Shown here: positions 1-13,353 of the stretch, piece by piece
How the letters are laid out: each line of letters starts with the position of its first letter
Position numbering within the stretch: the stretch's first letter is position 1
Assembly (NCBI GenBank): GCA_000499405.2
Contig: HG738139.1
Location: 7,340,616-7,404,615 of the forward strand
Source: Onchocerca volvulus
Taxonomy: Eukaryota > Nematoda > Chromadorea > Rhabditida > Onchocercidae
Direction: 5' to 3'
Length of the DNA: 64,000 nt
Made by a program: the position numbers and the translations under genes
Notes under the pieces: model-generated
What the model was told of the DNA's origin: nothing
The model's database searches: none
The model's input: only the letters and a program-made list of their open reading frames with translations

Positions 1-1204
1 GAAGTAGTCTTACCGCGTTTTTGTACCATTGCACTCTGGTATGTATATCCATTAATTTTTGTTGTTTTCTTTGTTATAGTAAAAAAACTTCGATTTATAA
101 TTGGCAGTTACAAAATATGGATTGTAAATACAAATTCAAAGCACTGCTGTTTTTATAAATATTGTCTTCTGAATTGCTGTTTGTTTCAATTTTTTCCTAT
201 TATTCTTGTTTCACTTGTTTTAACAAAATTAAATATAAAGTGATAAAGAGGAGCAGAAATAGACATAGAATGATCCCAGATTGTGATGGATTCGAGAAGT
301 GATCATAATTTTCTTATATCGCTTGGATGTTCTCTTTAGACTTCTTTCTATTCCCTCTTCTCCATAACTTACGTAGTTCCATATTTCTAATTTTAAGAAG
401 TTTCGTTTTGGCAGGATCTGTTGTTTCTTAATAAAATTTTACTTTGATCAAATTAATACGTGGCAAGATCTAGAATCATGACCTCGCAATTTTATTTTTC
501 AAATATTTCACAAAATCTCCAAATATGGGCGTGGAACTTCTTGCATCTGCTGGGATGATATTCCATTCAATTTTCCAACTTCATTGCTATTAAGAAAAAT
601 CTTTACTACCGTGTTGTTAAGCAGTATTATTGCTCGGGTATCTCATACTGGAAAAATTACGATTTTACAATTCTCAAAGCATTCTAGAATCGAATGAATT
701 ACACAGAGTAGAAAATGCTTCAGCTGCGGCAAACTTCCTCACTTCAGATATATTTTTCCGACGGAGTACTTATTTATACTCCAATTTTATATAAATTGAT
801 TTGTATCACTACTTTTATTCATTTGAAAACATATTCGACGATTGATTACTGCGGACGACTTCGTCTAAAGCAGGTATGTCCTCATATTTTCCATTTTTCA
901 AATTTCTACATATCTGAATATTTATAATTTCGAGGATTCAAAATTTGCTTCCCGCACATTGTTGACCCTACATGAGGAAACGCTTCCGTTCTTCAGGGAT
1001 TACCTAATCCTGAGAGCCTTTCAGTCTACTACAACTCCTCATACGATATCAAATCTCAAAACTCTAATATCAGTAATCCCTCCCGTTTATACAATTCTTC
1101 AGAATAAAAGTGAATCCAATAAAGCCGTCAATATATCACTTAATAATCACGATTGCAGCTCAATTCTAGATTTAATAGAGAATATGCGAATACAAGGAAG
1201 TTGA
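1..1204 (+). CDS. Possible 3' exons of an unidentified gene (partial, 5' outside window)
   Basis: I do not recognise this product. Three pieces look coding. Positions 1-38 are open and end in a GTATGT donor. From 625, after a TTAAGCAG acceptor, an open frame begins LLLGYLILEKLRF and runs about 50 codons to a stop near 787, with a possible GTACTT donor just before it. Positions 935-1204, after an AATTTCGAG acceptor, encode about 89 residues beginning DSKFASRTLLTLHEE and end at a TGA. A candidate donor CAG/GTATGT at 872-875 joins in phase 0 to the 935 exon. I could not find one phase-consistent path through all pieces, so the middle exon boundaries are unsettled. The first 240 bases are also open as a hydrophobic stretch that may be intron read-through. 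This would be the tail of a gene convergent with the AFF gene. Confidence 0.3.
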
Positions 1205-4200
1205 TTTATGCTCGTGCAACTTGAAGAACAAAAGTGTCATTTCCGCTTCAGCTGCCATACAAAATATCCAGTTCCAAATAAAACTAAATTTATAAACGTT
1301 TATCTTAAGCACAAGGAAACAAACTTGAAATACACGTGTAGAAACATTAAAATTTAACGTACTGTAAACAGTAGTTTCTGCTTCACTAATGTAAGATAGA
1401 TTTAAAAAGTGCTCCTTGAATGTATAATTATAATTAAGTTCAGCAGAAATGAATTACCAGAAAATGAAAAAGGCCACAAGAAATATTTAACAGAAACTAC
1501 GCAAAGCGACAGCAAGGCGCAGAATTGTGTTTATAAACAATCTAAAATATAAACACTTTAAAACAATTCATATGCCATTTTCCACATTTAGTACTCAAAA
1601 CTGAGAGGAAATAAATTAAATCAAAATTTAAAGAAGTACTTGAAAAGGTTAGTTAGGTGCATAGCAAGATAGAATTTAATACAATATCACTGAAGAAGGA
1701 AAAATAAGAACCTTCACAAGAATAGTTTCGAACCGCGCTAGAATATCACAATTGGACCAAAAAATGAGAAAATGATATACCACACGAAGCGAGGCTAAAA
1801 TTCATTTCGCTAAAACTTTTTCGGAAAATATTTTGCATTGCCAATTAAATCCCGAAAATCTAACAACTTTGAAAAACAGATGACGATGAGTTCCTGCAAT
1901 ATAAATTTCAGTATGTTTAATTTAAAAAATGGTTTAAAAAGTGATGGAAACAATAAATGAAAGCACGCGAACATTCATATACATAACATGTCAACGAACA
2001 TACAAAAACCAAAACAACTGCCAGAAAAATATTAAATACAAAAAAAGTTTCGGCATGTACGTTGACATTTCGAGTCAAGTAACTGTATTAAAAAAAAAAA
2101 AAACTGTCGAAATCGAACCATTACCAACTATTGGCACTATTTTGAAAAGAAAGAAGAAGTGGAAGAGTAATCAAATGATCAATAATTTCCATTAAAATAC
2201 TATATAAATTCCTACTTAGAATATGCAAGATTGTCTCGCATAATTTATTCAGTTCATACATGTCAGTATACTACAGAAACACTGATCACCCATCACAAAA
2301 TCTTCACAACCATAATCCTGTTTAAGATACAAATAATTCATGAAAGACCTTCATAATTGGATGTTTAAACGTAACTTTAGTCACGGAGAAAATTACTCGC
2401 TTTGCAATTAAGAGCCAAATTTGCTAGAATTAGTTTTAAAAAGTTTTTGCAATATTTGCTAAATAAATTTTGAATTTTTATTTTCATGGGAAAATTCTGG
2501 AATGGTAACGTGAACGATTTTTATATAATCTATATAAAAAAAAAAAGCTGCCAAAAATGAAGAAAAATACCAATACCCAGAATGAAGCTTTGATACAACT
2601 TACAAAATATCACAGAAAATGAGATATAAAAGGAACTATGAATTCTAAATCAATCATTATAATTCCGCTTTATGCAATGACCTCCCGCAAATCGAAAAAA
2701 TATCATATGCCTCTGAAAATACAAGTCTTTAGATCTTAGACCAGATAACAACATAATTTTAGGGATTTTCCGGATTTCATTATTTTTTAAAATAGCAAAA
2801 TAATTGTGCAGCCTACTTGCTGATATAGAAATGATTGTAATTAATAAAAGCTGCGTCTAAAATTTCAAAGAATAAAGGTAATGTTGGATTTCCCAGCCTG
2901 CCTAACAGTCCTGTCACGAGAAGCTTCTGAGGCATATAATTAATTACAGCATAGTTAGTTTAAAAAATTGGTTAAGAAAATCAACAAACTCACAAACTGA
3001 CTCAAAATCATTGAATGAATGCAAAATATGTACAATAACTCACGTTATAAATTTGAAACGGAAAATTCAAACACTTCGAAAATTAAGCATTGAGAATAAG
3101 AATCAGCTGCCTAACAAAGTGTCATTGAAATAAAAATAAAATTCAAGTTCGAGAGATTTAAATAAAAAACATATTTTATTTTTGAGACGTATATGATATG
3201 AACTATCACCACAAGTAGGAAACTAAGAATTCTAAATTATGAGATAAGCAAATGAAGACACAAATAAATCTAACTTTTCATTGAAATAATATTAAAAAAA
3301 AGTATTAAAACCAGGACTTTACCCAAAAATATATAAGATGATTTGTACATTAGGAAATATATACTAAGATTTGTACATTAGAAAAATAAATATACTAAGA
3401 TACACTTGCAAGATCATTTCTCCCTTCCCGATCCTGAGAAAATTAGGAATTAAAATGCAAGGGAGACTATAAATTAAATCGAAAAATTATCGCAGAAGTC
3501 TTTTCCCTTCAATAAGGGAATCTTGTACAAACAATCTATTAAATTTATATATACAAAAATAATCATGAAGACATGTGAATAAAATAATCGACAAAACCGA
3601 TGCATTCTTGAACTGGTAGACTGAAATCAAAAATCAAAGAATTTGTGCACAGGAAGCATAAAAAAACGGCAGAAGCAGTAAATCAAGATCTTCACAGCCC
3701 ATCTCAATCAAAATCCAATCTCATTCAAAAACATTTTAAAATCGAAGTTGTTAAGTTTTTGCACTAAAAATTGAAGTGTAAAATAAAATCGTACCATTAC
3801 TTTTGACTTCATTTATTACAGATTTTTCTATTTCTTCAACATCTTTCCCTATATCATTCTCATCTGATATAAACTATAGACAAAAATATGCTAAATTTGG
3901 TTCCACAGACTACTTTACTAGCAAGACAGATGTATCTTTCAATTTGTTTCTTCTAAAATGTCAACTCGTTACCAATTAAATATCTAGAGGGGTATAATTT
4001 TACAGACAAGGCATCAAAAATAATGTGAAAGAAAAAAAATGAATGATTATGAAGATAACAAGAAAACAATACCCTGTGCAATTAAATTTTGTACTGATAA
4101 AAAATCCGTCTACAATAACTGCTGCGAAAATGATAATGACGGTGATAATCGTTCCTTCTCTGCTCGGTATTCCATACGAAGCCATGTTACTGCTGTAGCT

Positions 4201-4784
4201 AGATATTCTGACAATGAATGTAAGTTTAAGTCAACAGTAAGTGGTCCACATATCTGATCCAAATGTTTTACCATCTCTGCAGATTACAAGAATAAAAATC
4301 GATTTAATCATATTAAGAATACAAATGAAATGCTCTTCCAGAACTTTATAAATATTACTTACTTATTTCAAATTATCTAATTTTAAATATAAAATAACGT
4401 ACAGTCACCTGAGTATACAGCAATTGAAAAAGAGACGTCTCAGGATTTCTAATAATCGTTTGAATCACAGAATAATGTGTCACTTGTTATTCTACTAAAT
4501 TTCTTTCAGTTTTAAATTCAAATAGCATTTCCAACCTTGTTCAGAACTGTTCATTTTCGTCGATGTCTGTTTCCATAACCGATCGGACCACATCAAATGA
4601 TGAAGGATGCTAAGTTGTGAACGTTGCGTTTGATAAATAGAAACTGGTACGCTAATCTGAAATGCAATTCTTCAAAAAAGGAAAAAAAAAAAAAGAAACA
4701 TGTGAATACAGCCAGATATCTACTTAAAAAAAATTTTTTTAAAGCATTTTAATTCTAAATTACACTGTATTTGCTTTCCAACTT
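1205..4784. other. Intergenic spacer between convergent genes
   Basis: Very A+T-rich DNA with many A/T homopolymers and frequent stops in all frames. The only sizeable open stretches (for example 1941-2195 on + and 4000-4185 on -) have low-complexity composition and no flanking splice signals, so I do not call them. It should hold the 3' untranslated regions of the AFF gene and of the possible gene at 1-1204. A short tandem duplication lies at 3340-3398. Confidence 0.6.
3340..3398. repeat. Two-copy tandem repeat, about 28-31 bp
   Basis: Two adjacent copies each start GATTTGTACATTAG and end in ATATACTAA. The first copy (3340-3367) is 28 bp. The second (from 3368) has a few extra A/T bases. 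It lies in intergenic DNA. Confidence 0.7.
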
Positions 4785-7700
4785 TCAGAGTTTTTTTTTT
4801 TTTTTTTTTTTTTTAATCCAAAATAATCTGTCAGATTCAAACAAAGATTCGAACTTTTGAGTGATTCTACTGTCATCAGACAAGTTGATGTGCTCACAAC
4901 GACTCACTTCCTTCTGACGTTCGAGATGGCCACTATTTGTTGATGAAGCCGGTGAAGGAGTTTCCGTATTAGCAGATGAACCACCTTGTGAATTGACTGA
5001 TGCAGCACCATCGTTGCGAACTGCTGCAGTGTCCAATTCAGTCAACTGCGGTTCCCATTTCGTCAGTGCGCCAAAGTTAGACATACAACTCTAAATACTT
5101 AGAAATTCAAGAAATCCCTAAAGAGTAGACGTAAATTCCTTGAACTCACATCATTAAATCAATATCGAAAGTCACGCTACATATAGACTTAACAAACACA
5201 GAAGCCACAACAAATATTTTTTGATTGAAAAAGTTCGTCTAAAAAAATCAAAATTCACACATTTTTATTCATCAACATATCAATTATTATTTGCAATATG
5301 CCAAAGTTTGAGGAGCCAGGTCTCATTCCATATTCCAAAATGTCATGCGAAAACTTGTTTCCAATATACTAATGTATTGGAAATACTTTTTTCATACGTA
5401 CTCACAGCAGTGAATATTGCATTCAGCAAATTTGCAATTACAAAAAAAGTATAGTAAAAGAGACAAAAACCAAATACGAGGGAAAAAGAAGTAGCTTTTC
5501 TTGTCATTTTTTGATGATTAGATTGGAATAATAAACTTACTCCCATTTTGAGTGAATAGAGATAGTAATTTAGCACAGCTTGTACACGAAATGATAACAT
5601 TCTGAATCGACTAATGAAATGCCGTTCCAGCGGTGACAAACTGGCTGCTGATGCACCTGACCACTTAATAATCGTTCTGAAGTTGGCTGACATTGTAAAA
5701 AATTGAGAGTTAAATAAAAATGACTTCAAGGCGTAATGATATCTAATGAAAGTTAGAATTTGCAAGCCGTAATTAAACAAGGACATCTTAACCATTTTGC
5801 TCTTTTGTTTAAAATACCGCAAATAATGCTGTTGATATAAGTCAGTAAATGATTTAGATTATCAATATGTTAGCTTGGATTAATGAGAAAACTCTTAAAA
5901 ACATAAAGTTTCAGATTCAAACCCACTTCATCAATTCAGCGCTATCTCGTGCTATCATATACTGTCGTTGTCTATTTTCCCGTTCAGTAGCTGATGAAAG
6001 TATGAAGTATACAGCTGCATCCATATAAGCAAGAGTTTTTCGTACGTGGTCACCACTCTGGAAAATTTTTAGTAAAATTTCAAACTTGATAAAATAAATA
6101 TAAGAGAAAAAAGTACAAACTAGAGACAAAAATATCAAAAATTTCGAAGCCTTACCTCTTTGTCAGCTTTGTGTTTTAACGGTCGAGCAACTTCATCCAG
6201 GTAGTAATTAGCGCATTTATAAGAACCATCATCATTTTTCTCCAGTACTGCTTTTTTTGCTGGTACTGTATGGCTTCTGTGGCAAATAAAATCACCACCA
6301 ACTTCCTAAAATTTGTATAATATATTTAAAAATTTGTTTTCAAAACAGAGATGAGTTAAACGCAGATAGATGAGTTTTAAAAAAGAAAAAAGAAATTAGA
6401 ATAAACTGGATGAGGAAACAGCAAAGAAAATTTGCAAGTTGACAAAAGTCAGCAGTATACAGATTTCCAGGATACTAATTATAAACAAGTAAAGAAAATC
6501 CATTTCTCAGGCTAATATCTTAAATCTAAATAAGATATTAGCTTTTACTTAAAACTAGTTCTTTGCATTCGCTTGCAAATGTATTTGTATAATAATTAAA
6601 ATGGCGCATCCGCTCCTTCAGTAGATGTTTGAAACCAAGTATTAAACTATTTTATTTTATGCATCTACTAATAAGGTTTTTAATGACTCACAAAAATAAA
6701 AATTTCATTTCCGAGCTAAATAAATTAACTGTCCCAGTACGAATAAAAATCAGTTACCTGCACTCCATCGACAAATTTGTTTTCTACATTTGTATCTTTC
6801 TTACATTTCTTTACTGGTGGTGCCTCAGCATCTTTGTATTTAGAATTTTTCGCAATTTTAGTTCGCATATTATCAATATTATTATTAACAATACTGACAG
6901 CAGCATCGTTCATTTGTTTTTTCTTTAGTTCATGCAATTGTGTTGTCACAATTTCACTATTAACTTCTTGATCATTCAATCCATTACAGTCCTTTCTCCG
7001 AGATGCCGCAGACTTCTCATTTTCTCTGGAATGCTCATTGTCCAAGCATCCTTTCTTGTCTTTCCCTTTCAAGACATCAGCCAATTTATCATTTGATACA
7101 TGTAAAGCAGATTTTGGCTGTAAGGATTTTTTTCCCAATTTAGAAGTGCTTGGCAATTGTTCACTTCCGCAGTTTGTAGGAGTTGGACCATCTCTTTTAT
7201 TCCTTCTTTCACCTTCCTTGATGTTAGAGGTGGCAGACGCGGTGACGTATGTTTTATCGCATTGTTTGATAAGTTTCTGGAATTTTAGTCATCTCGAAAC
7301 AGTTACTTTGATCATTTAGCAAAAATTAATCACTCAAATTTCTCCTGGATCTATTGAAATAATAAATTTTCAGATTCTAATATCATGAAGTTTACTTTCC
7401 CATTCCAGAAAAATACTAATAACTGCCATTATAAAGGGAAATGATGACCTCGAAATTAAGCTTTTTAAAATTTGCTTGAAAGGCTGGGTATCTCAGAATT
7501 AACTAACTAATGATTTATCAGTGCAATGAATCAAGTGCATAAAAATCATGGATTGATTAGTAAAAAAATTGAAATTTCACTTAATTAAATGTATTTATTT
7601 CAAAACATTAGTCTGAAGCAAAAAGACAAACTTTAACAAGTGTAATTTTGAGGTTATCATTTTTCAATGCAGCCAATTCGTGCTTCCGGTCATCACTAGA

Positions 7701-10700
7701 TGCTGAGCCACAACGTGGAATATTTTCCTGCAGATTACAAAAAAGCTATGTTTTGCATTATGCTTAATAAGAATTTCCGATAAACAAATTCCAGCCGATC
7801 TTGCAGTATACCTATATTTCCCAGTTAATGTTAGTGTTTATGACAATCTCCAGAATTTCCGGGACAAACTTTAAAGTTGTGAATTTCTAAATTTTGAATA
7901 ATATCCAGTCTCTGGAGAGGGAAAATATTTATGTTTCATTCTTGAAGCCAACAATTCTCATTAGATTTTCCCTTTCAAAAGAAATTAAGATGAGTTCAGA
8001 AAATCATCCTTTTTCTTCGTAATCATCGAAACTCTTGAACTGTTTCAGGATTGGAGTGATATATAGATTTGATCTTTCTTTTTAAATGATGCACCTATCG
8101 GTTGCTCTACTAATCATTATAAATATGAAAATCAAGGAATAAAACGTAATTTGTTAGATTATTGTTCTTAACTTTCATAAATGAAAAACCAGTACATCAT
8201 CAATTAATCAAATTCGCTATATTATAACCTGTTTCCAGAATTAAAAGACCATATTAATGATAAAGGATATTTATTTTTCTACGCAATTACATACCTTTTT
8301 GAATTCTTTCGTAGATGAAGATGACGAGGGCGTTGCACCTGCACTATGAATTTTTTTGCACATGGTAACTCCATTACCACTGCTATCGATTGTGGTACTT
8401 TTCGGAACCGGTTTAAAATCCGAGTCGCAGAGCTGTAACGTTCCCTCTCGTTCATTTCTTGATGTTGGTCGCATTGGAGGTGATAGAATACAATTTGGCA
8501 AAGCGACTGTTGATAAAAACTATAATAGTAAAATTTTTTTTTTTTTCCAAATTTGCATGATAATTTGAGATTTCTATTTAAAACTTTATCAATCTGCGAT
8601 TCATGTCCTATGCTTTTCTGCTGAGTTCTTATTTCTTCTTATTGAAATAAGACATCTAAGACATTAATTTATTATGTCTTAGACATCTATCAGATTACGA
8701 TTTAAATATAAACCAGGGTTCACTACCCTAATCTATGTTATTGTTTTTTATGACAACTTATTTTAGTGATATGAGCATAATAAAAGCAACTGCATTAGTT
8801 TATAATCGATGAAATAGGCATTCAAATAAACATTAGTCCATATTAAAAAATATCTATTAGATTATTTACTATCAGATTTCTAGAAATTAATGATCAGAAG
8901 TTAGAAAAAAACTAACAACAGGAGCATTCTTAATAAACAGATTTTTGATTCGTAGAAGTTGCGCTGGATCTAGATGGTCAAGATTTATGATTACTGGAAG
9001 AGTTGGACTGTCACTTTTTTGTGGATGTCGTGGTGGAGTTAAAAGCGGTGAAATATGGCCCAATTCACCAATAATAGTTTGCAAACGTCTGAAATTAAGA
9101 TTAAACATAACAATCTGATTTCAATTCTGCTGAGAACACATTAAAAAAAAAAAACTGTTTTTCTCCTCTTTCTTATGGTAATAGATTAATCTTGATTCAA
9201 TTTCTTTCATATTTGACAATATGAACAAAATAACAAATTTCTCGTTGCTAGTTAATTAAGGTCTAGCGAATTATTTAATAGTCATATGAACCATCACTCG
9301 AATAACAAAGATATGAATGAAAATTAGTATGAAGAAAAAAAAAAATCTTAATATTCATTTTTGGTCTCACATCGTAGCCCGATCTTTAAATCCATCTATG
9401 CTAAGATGATGCTGAGTTTCAGAAACCCATTCTGTTTTTTTTCAGTCGGAATTCATTGACTAAATATTAATTAATCCTCTGCTATAAACTGTATCTTGTA
9501 TTAAAAGGCAAGGCAAATTACGGTCGATGAAACTGTTCGCGATGATCGGTTATTTCATCGGCAAATCCAGAATCCGGACTTTCCCGTTCTTCTTTCTCCC
9601 ATTTAACTATCTTTTTTTCCATGTTTTTCAACACATCAATAGGTCGCTTTTTTCCATCTCCATTTTCCGATTTTTCTTCACCAAATAACTCACTAATTGT
9701 CATTTTGTTCTCATCGCATTCCATCTAAAGAAATAAAAAAATAAAGCTAATATATTATCTCAGGGCATAGCCCGAATTCATTAAATTCGAATTTACTATA
9801 TTCACATGAACTTTAATTATTTAAATTCCTTTCAGGACAATTGTCCAGTAAAATCCGTCACATATAATTATGTCCGATACTTTGTTGACAGCAGACATTG
9901 AAACTAAATCACGGAAAAGTATTAAGTCGGGAAAAATTCCATATCGTTTTGCACTCAATGCTCATATGCTGACGCACTTGTGCCAACAAAATTTTCGATT
10001 CCGGTTTGTTAAACAATCATTTACAAGCTTTTTCAGACAATTTCCTTTTGCTAATTTTCTGCATATAAATTTCTAATTTTCTATATATAAATCAAAATAC
10101 TGACTTTTGCTGTCATACTGCTTGTGCAAGGTTTCTGCCAATTTTCTGTATCCAAGTTGTTGCAATCACTTCTGTAAAACTATTTTACAAATCGATGTAG
10201 TTTCTATAGCTTTAACTTCAAAATTTTTAATAGGAAATACAGACAAAAAAAATTGTTTAACGGGATCGAGTTAATAAATTTATGAAATCACCTTCTTCTT
10301 TTCTTTTTTCTACATGAACTATCACTTGTACGATTTGAAGCTGTCGAGGGCCTACTGCCACCGGTGTCAGCATTCAAGATAGCAGATGATACATCTGCTT
10401 CTGCATCTCTTACCACATTCTTTCGTTCTTGATTCTGAATTTCATATTCGTTTGTATAAATAAATCAATCGATTATTTGAAACTGCTAGTCTCTGAATAA
10501 AATAATTGATTTTGAGCAGAAGATGACACACTGCACTTTATATTTTCAATTATGTTCAAAAAGAAAAAGTAAAAATATCGTTAGAATATAAGACCATTGC
10601 AATATCAAAAGTTGTAGTTTAACAACTTGCAAAACTGAATAAATCACATCTTTTAGACTTTTCAAGATAACTCCGACAACGACATTTTTTCATTACAACT

Positions 10701-13204
10701 AACTCAGATATTCTCCCGTCCTACCACTTAAAAAAAGCAACTATATAATCAAAAACCGGCAACATGATGCAACCTGCTCTTTAAGATTCGCAGAATCAAA
10801 CTAACAAAAATTGATAAGCTACCTTTTTAAATGGCAGATTAGTATGAATTGCTGATAATGGCACATCAACAATATTTTGCATCTTCTAAAAAAAAAAATA
10901 AAAATTAATTGTATATTTCTCCTTTTCCTGAAAGTAAATCTCAAAGAGAACCATTCTTACGCTTTATGTTTTTCTTAGTTACTTAAATGAATAGTAACCT
11001 CTCAATGTGAATAAATTGTTTCGAATTCGAGGCGATAAAAATAACCATAAAAGGAGGTATTGACTGCGCTAAGTTAATGTAAAACTAATGGAATTCACAA
11101 ATAACTCATAATTTCTAATATTTGGATATAATTACTTTGCGGTAACTCTTTAAAAAAAAATCTCTCTCTAGATTTATCAACTAGTGTTTAGACTACAGTT
11201 TAACTGGTTCGACTCAACAGATATTTGAAAAATTCTCTTTAGAAAAATAACCTGTGCCATCTGAGTTGCAGTTACATGTGATTCTGATGTTGATGATGTC
11301 GATGATGATGATACAAAAGATGGGCGTAATGGTTTAATCGGTGATTGAACAACACCAAATAGACCCGAATTATTTGGACTATGTTGTGAACCGACAATAA
11401 TATCAGCCATCAGATCAAATGGACCAATACCATCTGCAAAATTAATTTTTCAAAGTTTGAAAATGTTTATTTTTGCATGTTAACTGATATTTACTTCTTG
11501 AAGATAGCATTCATGAATACATTTGATACATGGATAAACCGGTAATTCTTTAAATCTATGTTTTTGTTCTAAATATGATCTAGAACTCATACGACTAAAA
11601 TGTCCGATTTATGAGTTTTCAATGAGTTTTCAAAAGAGATAGAATAACCATTCTGTGGATAAGAAAAATGTCTACTATATCGCAGTCAAATAAAGAAAAC
11701 TGAAGAATACTTGAAGTTATTTTTGTAGTAATAAAAAAAAAAATTTCAGCAATCTAACACTTTACGCGTAATAGGTATCACTAAAAATTGCAAAAACAGA
11801 TGCGTTATTCATTTAAACTGGATCGCAATTTTTCGCATCTTTTTTATAACGAAGGATGATCTACAACATCAACTGTTCCTAATAATTTTAGTTAATATCA
11901 AATAAACTTATTGTATTTTTCGTTTTAATCAACATTTACAGCTTATTTACATGCTCAACAATATCAAAAAAAAAATTTATCAACTACATAATACTGTTTA
12001 TCCTTAATACTAAGGATAAACAAATTCGAGCGGAGCGATCTGGAGAGAGAGGGGAGGACAGAAGAATTCAAAAAGAAATTATTATATGTTTTTAGGGTTT
12101 TATTATCCTTCGTATATTCACAAAAACATCACATCCGAAAATAATTTTTTACGAGAACTGAAAAAAATCAATACTATCCAAATTTTTGTGCATTGTTTGC
12201 AGTGTGAGAATTTCCAAAAACTTAATGAGCTAACTTATTTTCAATAATGCTTTCATTAAGGAAGAGATAAGATGATAAGTTCCTATTTGTTAAAATGAAA
12301 ATGGCTTAATGATCATTTGAAGGGGAATTTATTCGAGCGTTGAATATGTATCAAAACATTAGAAATTTTCACGACCAGAATTCGGTATGTATTGCATCCA
12401 TTCCCATTTTTATCCTTACTTCATTTTGGTAATCCAAATGTTGCTTACATTATCTACTGCTGTTTTTCTCCCCAGGATTCATGTGTGCTAATTTTTGGAA
12501 GAATTGAAGATATAAAGGATTCACAAAAATTTTGCCACTAATAACCTTGTAATCCTGAACAATGAACAATAAAGTCACTTACTAACAAGATTATCGCGAA
12601 TTCTTGCTATCCTTGGCTCCGAATCTTCAGCCATTGCCTTCTGAATTTGACTATCCGAATCAATAGTTTCCCGTAAGTCACTTCTCCCACAGTGATTACT
12701 GTTCATCTGCAAAATCCAATTTAATCCATCCTATTTGAACTGATTAATAACCAAAAATTTGAATAAACAGATCGAAAGAATTTCTTATAGCAAACAGGAA
12801 CAATTTGATATTAAAATTGACTTCCGAAGTATTGAACAATAAGAAGAGCACTTGGCCAGGATTCTTGATGACCTCTTGGCTCGCTCAAAAGTCTCTTAGT
12901 CCGCCTCATCAAGAATGATGAAATGTCCCCTAACGGACGACCAAACCCGGAACACTAATAAACAAGCTCAAAAAACCTGATAGCTGCTCTCTATTGATTC
13001 TTCATAACGCGGCCGCTGTAGTGACGTCGGAAGGATGTTTGTACATGGCATGGCAAGCAGGAGCAGAGAGAGAAATAGTGTCTCCGGAAGAGAGACAGAG
13101 AGAAGAATGCAGAAGAGGGTCGATGAAGCCACACACTTACTAACCTGCCCTACCGCTCTGTCTCCAACTCTCTCTCCTCCTACTCTTGCACTGGCGTCAG
13201 ACAT
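4785..13204 (-). CDS. AF4/FMR2 (AFF/lilliputian) family protein, super elongation complex scaffold
   Basis: Sixteen exons on the minus strand (listed 5' to 3'): 13204-13145, 13015-12977, 12706-12583, 11433-11252, 10885-10823, 10434-10292, 10058-10025, 9724-9522, 9088-8917, 8519-8295, 7727-7632, 7276-6758, 6305-6156, 6057-5927, 5676-5541, 5090-4785. They join in frame to about 860 residues. The last four exons form the AFF C-terminal homology domain, including YYLDEVARPLKHKADKE running into SGDHVRKTLAYMDAAVYFIL (about residues 650-705), then the ELMKTIIKWSG and LERHFISRFRML helices. AFF4-type proteins scaffold P-TEFb, ELL and AF9/ENL for release of paused RNA polymerase II. The middle is Ser/Pro/Lys-rich and disordered-looking, with a basic stretch CRKKKRRRKLAKG near residue 200 that could be an NLS. 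The motif LPVIINLDHL (about 313-322) resembles the AF9-binding site. The two most 5' exons fit by splice phase only; ATG 12706, directly after TTTTGCAG, is an alternative start. The C-terminus ends in eight Lys codons from an A24 run. Confidence 0.8.
4791..4814 (-). repeat. T24/A24 homopolymer inside the last AFF exon
   Basis: A run of 24 T on the + strand reads as eight consecutive AAA (Lys) codons followed by Leu and TGA on the minus strand. It fixes the predicted C-terminus of the AFF protein, so any length error or polymorphism would move the stop. Confidence 0.75.
8655..8683. repeat. Short inverted repeat in an AFF intron
   Basis: Perfect 10 bp arms TCTAAGACAT and ATGTCTTAGA separated by 9 bases, in the intron between exons 8917-9088 and 8295-8519. 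No function is evident. Confidence 0.6.
10025..10058 (-). other. 34 bp microexon of the AFF gene
   Basis: The flanking exons cannot be joined directly: the upstream exon ends in phase 2 and the downstream one needs phase 0. This 34 bp segment, preceded by TTTATATGCAG and followed by GTAAAT, restores the frame and adds KLAKGNCLKKL after the basic CRKKKRRR run. It is the only candidate I found in the 570 bp interval with good sites on both sides and the right length. Confidence 0.6.
12861..12916. repeat. 11 bp inverted repeat in the 5' part of the AFF gene
   Basis: ATTCTTGATGA (12861-12871) is matched by its reverse complement TCATCAAGAAT (12906-12916), with a 34 base loop, in the intron between the second and third AFF exons. 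The surrounding 100 bases are richer in G+C than the neighbourhood. Confidence 0.5.
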
Positions 13205-13353
13205 CCAGGAGAATATCCCTCCATACCTATTTCTTTAAAGCCGATAGATCATTTCACAAGTAATGCACTTACCTACTTTGTTTCCCTTCTCTCTCTCTTT
13301 GGGTATTTGATGATTTCTGTCCAAAGGCAGCATCTAATGGCGAATCTCGAAAG

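Noticed and set aside
6629..7319. Open frames on the + strand over the AFF region
   Set aside because: They are antisense shadows of the AFF exon 6758-7276, which has the conserved splice phases.
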